This document shows, piece after piece, positions 34,101-37,804 of a DNA stretch of 37,804 nt. The notes under the pieces were generated by a model. It had not been told where the DNA came from. It saw nothing but the letters and a program-made list of their open reading frames with translations, and ran no database searches. Origin of the DNA: UBA1067 sp050874585 (GTDB taxonomy: Bacteria; Verrucomicrobiota; Kiritimatiellia; RFP12; UBA1067); assembly GCA_050874585.1 (NCBI GenBank), contig JBNMKZ010000021.1:1-37804 (forward strand), read 5' to 3'. Position 1 is the first letter of the stretch. Each line of letters opens with the position of its first letter. Both the position numbers and the translations under genes were made by a program.

Positions 34101-34407
34101 GGAGCAGCCGTTCTTCCATGTGCGCTCGGTCGACTCGTCCGTCTCGATTTATCCGGGTGCGACGATTGTCATGGGCGGTCTCATTACCGAAGCCCGCAAG
34201 GCGATGGATGACAAGGTTCCCTTCCTTGGCGACCTGCCCTTCATCGGGCGGCTCTTCCGTAGCCATGCCGAGCAGACGACGAAGCGCAACCTGCTGATTT
34301 TCGTCACGACGCGGTTGGTTGACGTCCGTGGACGCGAAGTTTCGATGGCATCAAGCGACCCCGAGGCATCCGAGGTGAAGGAAGCCCCGGCTCCGGAAAC
34401 CAAGTAA
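31120..34407 (+). CDS. Outer-membrane secretin, Amuc_1098-like
   Basis: The protein is 1,095 residues. It has a signal peptide (1-24, SFALAQ), a long acidic Ala/Glu/Pro linker (about 25-170), a TPR-like helical region (about 195-370), small N-domains (about 425-545) and a secretin core. Core landmarks are KLIEIETRFVEVCQEDL (about 652), LLSAPKVLTRPGEEAVIKV (about 824), VGVILDVTPTLTDDGNLIDL, and the closing VPFLGDLPFIGRLFRS with KRNLLIFVTTRLVD (about 1033-1070). Ser-rich loops (about 585-600, 863-875) and a Ser/Thr/Asn/Gly-rich insert (about 700-800) interrupt it. Secretins form the multimeric outer-membrane channel of type IV pili and type II secretion. AAGGA lies 12 nt before the ATG. The gene has its own promoter and terminator. 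Confidence 0.93.
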   Translation: MTNLKTLTAIGATAALVAVGSFALAQDDLDDLLKDLESDTTVEQAESPKADEPAEEADEEPAAAEESDAKATPVEAPAVEEADDESDEDAATIEPAEEPAAEAVEESPEAEAEAPAAEEPAAKEEPAAVQPVAAAPAPKAEPQESDEEESALAELADDTSVTVPVAAKANIPAADEELIDNIRTMEEVRRKAFNSQARREIAEARRSMEAKEYKEAEKHYSQALRLMNDSPLSEKFRRECEQGVAESLYRAALLEEQTGRRERAVELMEKAIDMRHPQARKQLESWLKEGDPSANKTDYSEIAHRRTEEDYKKLREKNRLHMHRAKQLLSTREIDRALDECELVLVNDPYNQDAIRLRNAIQKKRMTILKQEFDATRDGYIADVTKAWRPVYAPNARQLDDVSSSTVKKSLGDDPERSQEQSIIQRMREMRLPTISFKPPATIIDAVEYFRGASKDFDKPDIPLEQRGFNFVLKTPETLRAQATEESSDDNGFGADDASSQSNQSGVPVIPMITASNITFYDALKLVCESVDYKFKVQGPIVMVMQKNMSTDEMVTRSYPVVAAFLERIGSATSDMKELKSAGGFGSSSSSSRGDGGDENQEQDWKEFFTLMGVQWPEGSSILYIKTLGKLRVKNTYENLAELEKALTELNVDQKLIEIETRFVEVCQEDLNSLGFEWILNSDYSLNTGRLGKWMGINDGAWGTSSGSTSYSRETAPTTGSTGGSSTKTLESVVSKNNTTYYSGSQGANWIRGRGDVRSNVGVNAFGGNSGYSNGNRYLSTVGNHISGSENSTNDQFMRVNAFLGSADLSMILHMLSQRSDTDLLSAPKVLTRPGEEAVIKVVTEYIYPTDYDVQLQSSSSSSSGSSGGGQSAILAVVEPQSFVTREVGVILDVTPTLTDDGNLIDLKLNTQVVDEPTWKNYGMRIPFTGNSSLQSFTGIGEIFTGLSTALNTIGATLTESMKAAFTEQVMDSATTAMSNLTGNDSITYYDAPMEQPFFHVRSVDSSVSIYPGATIVMGGLITEARKAMDDKVPFLGDLPFIGRLFRSHAEQTTKRNLLIFVTTRLVDVRGREVSMASSDPEASEVKEAPAPETK

Positions 34408-34431
34408 CGCGGCAGACGCGATACGCGAGCG

Positions 34432-34469
34432 ACGAGGCGGCGCAGATGCGCCGCCTCGTTGTTTGTTCC
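34432..34469 (+). terminator. Intrinsic terminator after the secretin gene
   Basis: ACGAGGCGGCGCA (34432-34444) and TGCGCCGCCTCGT (34447-34459) are perfect inverted repeats of 13 bp, followed by the T-rich TGTTTGTT. This is a strong hairpin 24 bp after the stop codon and marks the end of the pilus-like operon. Confidence 0.88.
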
Positions 34470-34488
34470 CCTAAGGGGCGGGCCATTT

Positions 34489-34497
34489 TGGTATAAT
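34489..34497 (+). promoter_or_regulatory. Extended -10 promoter of the his-gua unit
   Basis: TGG-TATAAT (34489-34497) is a consensus -10 with an extended TGn. No good -35 lies 16-18 bp upstream. The transcript should begin near 34504, just at the GGAG ribosome binding site of hisH, giving a very short leader. It sits only 20 bp after the terminator. Confidence 0.7.
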
Positions 34498-34515
34498 ATG
34501 CGCGGAGACCGAAAG

Positions 34516-35082
34516 ATGACGGCAATAGTAGATTATGGCGCGGGTAACTTGACGAGCGTGAGGAATGCATTCTCCGTATTGGGGGAGGATGCGGTTGTCA
34601 CGCGCGCGGCGGATGTGGTTCGTTCGGCCGATCGGGTGGTGTTCCCGGGTGTCGGCGCGGCGAAAAGTGCGATGGCCAATTTGCGCGAACTGGGCCTGGA
34701 GGGGGCGGTTCGCGAGGCGGCGGCCTCCGGGCGCCCCTTTCTTGGGATTTGCCTCGGGATGCAGATCCTCTTCGAGCATTCCGAGGAGGATGGTGGAGTC
34801 GACCTCTTGGGCATCTTGCCGGGCAAGGTGCGGCGTTTCCCCGATGTGCCGGGGTTCAAGGTTCCCGAAATCGGCTGGAATCAGGTAAATGGCAAGACCG
34901 ACTACTACTTCGTCCATTCCTATTATGCCGAGAAGGGACCGTTTACGGTCGGCACGACGGAGTATGCGGGCGTTGAGTTTACGAGTGCCGTGCGCAAGGG
35001 CAATTTGGTGGCCTATCAGTTCCATCCCGAAAAGTCGGGCAAGGCTGGGCTGGCCCTGCTGAAGGAGTTCCTCTCATGCTGA
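34516..35082 (+). CDS. hisH: Imidazole glycerol phosphate synthase glutaminase subunit
   Basis: This 188-residue class I glutamine amidotransferase supplies ammonia to HisF in histidine synthesis. The catalytic triad is visible: Cys79 in FLGICLGMQ, His170 and Glu172 in YQFHPEKS; YGAGNL at 7-12 and PGVGA at 44-48 are typical. Start 34516 gives the family N-terminus TAIVDYGAGN, has GGAG 8 nt upstream, and lies just after the predicted transcript start; longer versions would begin before the promoter. The gene overlaps hisF by 7 nt. No other his genes are in the window, so HisH-HisF could serve histidine synthesis from a split operon. A specialised amidotransferase pair is less likely because all catalytic residues are standard. 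Confidence 0.93.
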   Translation: MTAIVDYGAGNLTSVRNAFSVLGEDAVVTRAADVVRSADRVVFPGVGAAKSAMANLRELGLEGAVREAAASGRPFLGICLGMQILFEHSEEDGGVDLLGILPGKVRRFPDVPGFKVPEIGWNQVNGKTDYYFVHSYYAEKGPFTVGTTEYAGVEFTSAVRKGNLVAYQFHPEKSGKAGLALLKEFLSC

Positions 35083-35846
35083 CGAAGCGGGTGATACCCT
35101 GTTTGGATGTGCGCAAGGGGCGCGTCACAAAGGGCGTGAAGTTCAAGAACAACGTGGATCTTGGCGACCCCGTTGAGATGGCGGTGGCCTATTCCGAGGG
35201 TGGCGCGGACGAGTTGGTCGTTTACGACATTACGGCCTCGGCGGAGCGGCGGCCGATTGACATCGGGATGGTCGAGTCGGTGGCGAAGGCGATTCGCATT
35301 CCCTTTGCCGTCGGGGGCGGCATTTCGTGCGTTGCCGATATGGAGCGCGTCATCTTGGCCGGTGCCGAGAAGATTTCAGTCAATTCGCTTGCGGTCCGCA
35401 ACCCGGGGATTATCGCCGAGGGGGCGAAGGCGTTTGGCCGCCAGTGCGTCGTGCTGGGGATGGACCCCGTCCGAAGCGCGAAGTGCCCGAGTGGATACGA
35501 GATTACGACACGTGGCTTTCGTGAGTTCACGGGCATGGATGCGGTCGAATGGGCGAAGCGCGCGGCGGATCTTGGCGCAGGTGAGATCGTTGTCAATTCC
35601 GTGGATGCGGATGGGACGCGGGCGGGGTTTGAGCTGACGATTACGCGGATGATTGCCGATGCCGTTGGCGTCCCTGTCGTTGCGTCAGGTGGCGCGGGGC
35701 GTCCTGAGCACCTGGTCGAGGCTTTTCGTGAGGGCCATGCCGACGCGGCGATTGTCGCTGGCATGATTCATGGTGGCGACTATACGATTACGGAAATCAA
35801 GCGCGTCATGGCCGAGGCCGGCGTTCCGACGCGCCTGAGCTACTGA
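35076..35846 (+). CDS. hisF: Imidazole glycerol phosphate synthase cyclase subunit
   Basis: The TIM-barrel enzyme uses ammonia from HisH to turn PRFAR into imidazole glycerol phosphate and AICAR. The 256-residue length is normal. Catalytic Asp11 (IPCLDVRKGRVTKGV) and Asp130 (VVLGMDP) are at their standard numbers; phosphate-binding AVGGGISC (78-85) and VVASGGAG are present. VNSVDADGT differs slightly from the usual IDRDGT. Its ATG lies inside the end of hisH (ATGCTGA), so the two are translationally coupled. It is followed after 32 nt by guaA; AICAR released by HisF is a purine precursor, making a shared operon sensible. Confidence 0.94.
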   Translation: MLTKRVIPCLDVRKGRVTKGVKFKNNVDLGDPVEMAVAYSEGGADELVVYDITASAERRPIDIGMVESVAKAIRIPFAVGGGISCVADMERVILAGAEKISVNSLAVRNPGIIAEGAKAFGRQCVVLGMDPVRSAKCPSGYEITTRGFREFTGMDAVEWAKRAADLGAGEIVVNSVDADGTRAGFELTITRMIADAVGVPVVASGGAGRPEHLVEAFREGHADAAIVAGMIHGGDYTITEIKRVMAEAGVPTRLSY

Positions 35847-35878
35847 TTTTGAAAACCAATAAGAGGAAGTGGACGATT

Positions 35879-37417
<1,539 letters not shown>

Positions 37418-37420
<3 letters not shown>

Positions 37421-37440
37421 TCCGCAAACGCGGCGGATTA
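37418..37440 (+). terminator. Hairpin at the guaA stop codon, possible terminator
   Basis: TAATCCGC (37418-37425), which begins with the guaA stop codon, pairs perfectly with GCGGATTA (37433-37440) around a 7-nt loop. No T-run follows (AATCAGC), so intrinsic termination is uncertain. A further GC-rich hairpin lies at 37463-37487 with TCGTTTT about 10 nt after it. Confidence 0.5.
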
Positions 37441-37500
37441 AATCAGCGAATGTGCGGAAGGGGCGCGGCGGTTTCGATCTGCCGCGCTCCGCGTCGTTTT

Positions 37501-37530
37501 CCAGTTGGGACTTGTTCGAGTCGCAACTGG
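37501..37530. other. Two-part intergenic stem-loop
   Basis: CCAGTTG (37501-37507) pairs with CAACTGG (37524-37530), then after a G-G mismatch GACT (37509-37512) pairs with AGTC (37519-37522) around a TGTTCG loop. The 3' half is partly repeated just downstream (GAGTCGCAACTGG versus GAGTCGCAGGTTGG). It has no T-run on either side, so it is not a typical terminator; a REP-like hairpin is possible. Confidence 0.55.
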
Positions 37531-37619
37531 AACTCGTCTGAGTCGCAGGTTGGGCGCGGCGGTTTTGAACCCTGGGAAAGGCGCGGTGGCTTGCGGGGGT
37601 TCCGGGACGGTGCGTTGTC

Positions 37620-37804
37620 TTTGCCACTGAACACACTGAACCGACCTGGTGGCGGACACTGAGATTCACGGAAGTGCGCGGCGTTTTCGTGTCCGGCTTC
37701 GCCGGTTTTGGTGGCTTTTCGTGTTCAGCACCGCAGGGAGATCGAAAGCTTTCCGTGCCCTTCAGTGTCCGCCGTAAGGCGGCTTCAGTGCATTCGGTGG
37801 CAAA
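37620..37804 (-). repeat. Heptamer-rich intergenic repeat element (right) with inverted arms
   Basis: Arms 37620-37662 and 37762-37804 are inverted repeats (about 34 of 43 positions by eye), both ending in GGTGGCAAA or its close match. Between them lie TTTCGTG at 37685 and 37717 around the hairpin CCGGC-TTC-GCCGG (37693-37705). The part 37620-37728 is the left-end element (106-240) in reverse orientation. The window cuts off here, so the element may continue. Confidence 0.8.

Larger units (their letters stand above)
37421..37804. other. Non-coding repeat-rich tail
   Basis: No credible gene is seen. The stretch holds the guaA-end hairpin, a GCGCGGC/GCCGCGC hairpin (37463-37487), a two-part stem-loop (37501-37530), and the heptamer-rich repeat element with inverted arms (37620-37804). 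Short open frames here are Arg/Pro-rich and lack domains. Confidence 0.7.

Noticed and set aside
34459..34515. Longer N-terminus for hisH
   Set aside because: It would run through the terminator T-tract and the -10 box, and the family N-terminus begins at 34516.
35849..35878. Upstream TTG start for guaA
   Set aside because: It adds ten residues not seen in the family and has no ribosome binding site; ATG 35879 has AGAGGAAG upstream.

Overview
The window looks like a chromosomal segment of a GC-rich bacterium of the PVC superphylum, most probably a Kiritimatiellota (Verrucomicrobiota-like) lineage. The argument is inference from gene content. There is a prepilin with a -1 alanine cleavage site and an expanded H-X-DG tail motif. 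There are two giant secreted proteins of about 2,980 and 4,030 residues. There is also a syntenic version of the Akkermansia muciniphila Amuc_1102-1101-1100-1099-1098 pilus-like cluster. All genes run on the + strand.

Layout: 1-765 is non-coding and repeat-rich, with a 106-bp direct repeat in two copies and a heptamer-rich element, and ends in a near-consensus promoter. Next come a prepilin (766-1749), a giant secreted protein with a glycine-rich N-terminus and a lamin-tail-like domain (1754-10690), a small lipoprotein with its own promoter (10825-11256), and a second giant secreted protein with about 16 DxDxDG calcium-type loops and a LamG-like domain (11269-23361). A metabolic trio follows: acetate kinase, phosphate acetyltransferase and a KpsF/GutQ-type arabinose-5-phosphate isomerase (23410-26607). 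Then 15 bp later comes the pilus-like cluster (26623-34407): an Amuc_1102-like protein, a PilM-PilN fusion, an Amuc_1100-like protein, an Amuc_1099-like protein with a zinc ribbon and calcium loops, and a secretin that has its own promoter and a strong terminator. After that come hisH, hisF and guaA (34516-37420), and a repeat-rich non-coding tail whose element matches the left-end element in inverted orientation.

How the genes may work together: ackA-pta give ATP and acetate (or activate acetate), the isomerase feeds Kdo/LPS synthesis for the outer membrane, and the pilus-like genes build an envelope-spanning complex ending in an outer-membrane secretin. The prepilin and two giant surface proteins beside it are candidate clients or companions of that complex, though no ATPase motor, platform protein or prepilin peptidase is present here. 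HisH-HisF release AICAR, a purine precursor, which is consistent with their placement before GMP synthase.

The most interesting points are the co-location of giant calcium-loop proteins with an Amuc-type secretin system sharing the same loop type, the covalent PilM-PilN fusion carrying an INLLP motif, basic linkers in two components opposite a very acidic secretin N-terminus, modular repeats and AT-rich patches inside the giant genes, and the inverted intergenic repeats at the window ends. No searches were run; all family assignments are by reading the sequence.
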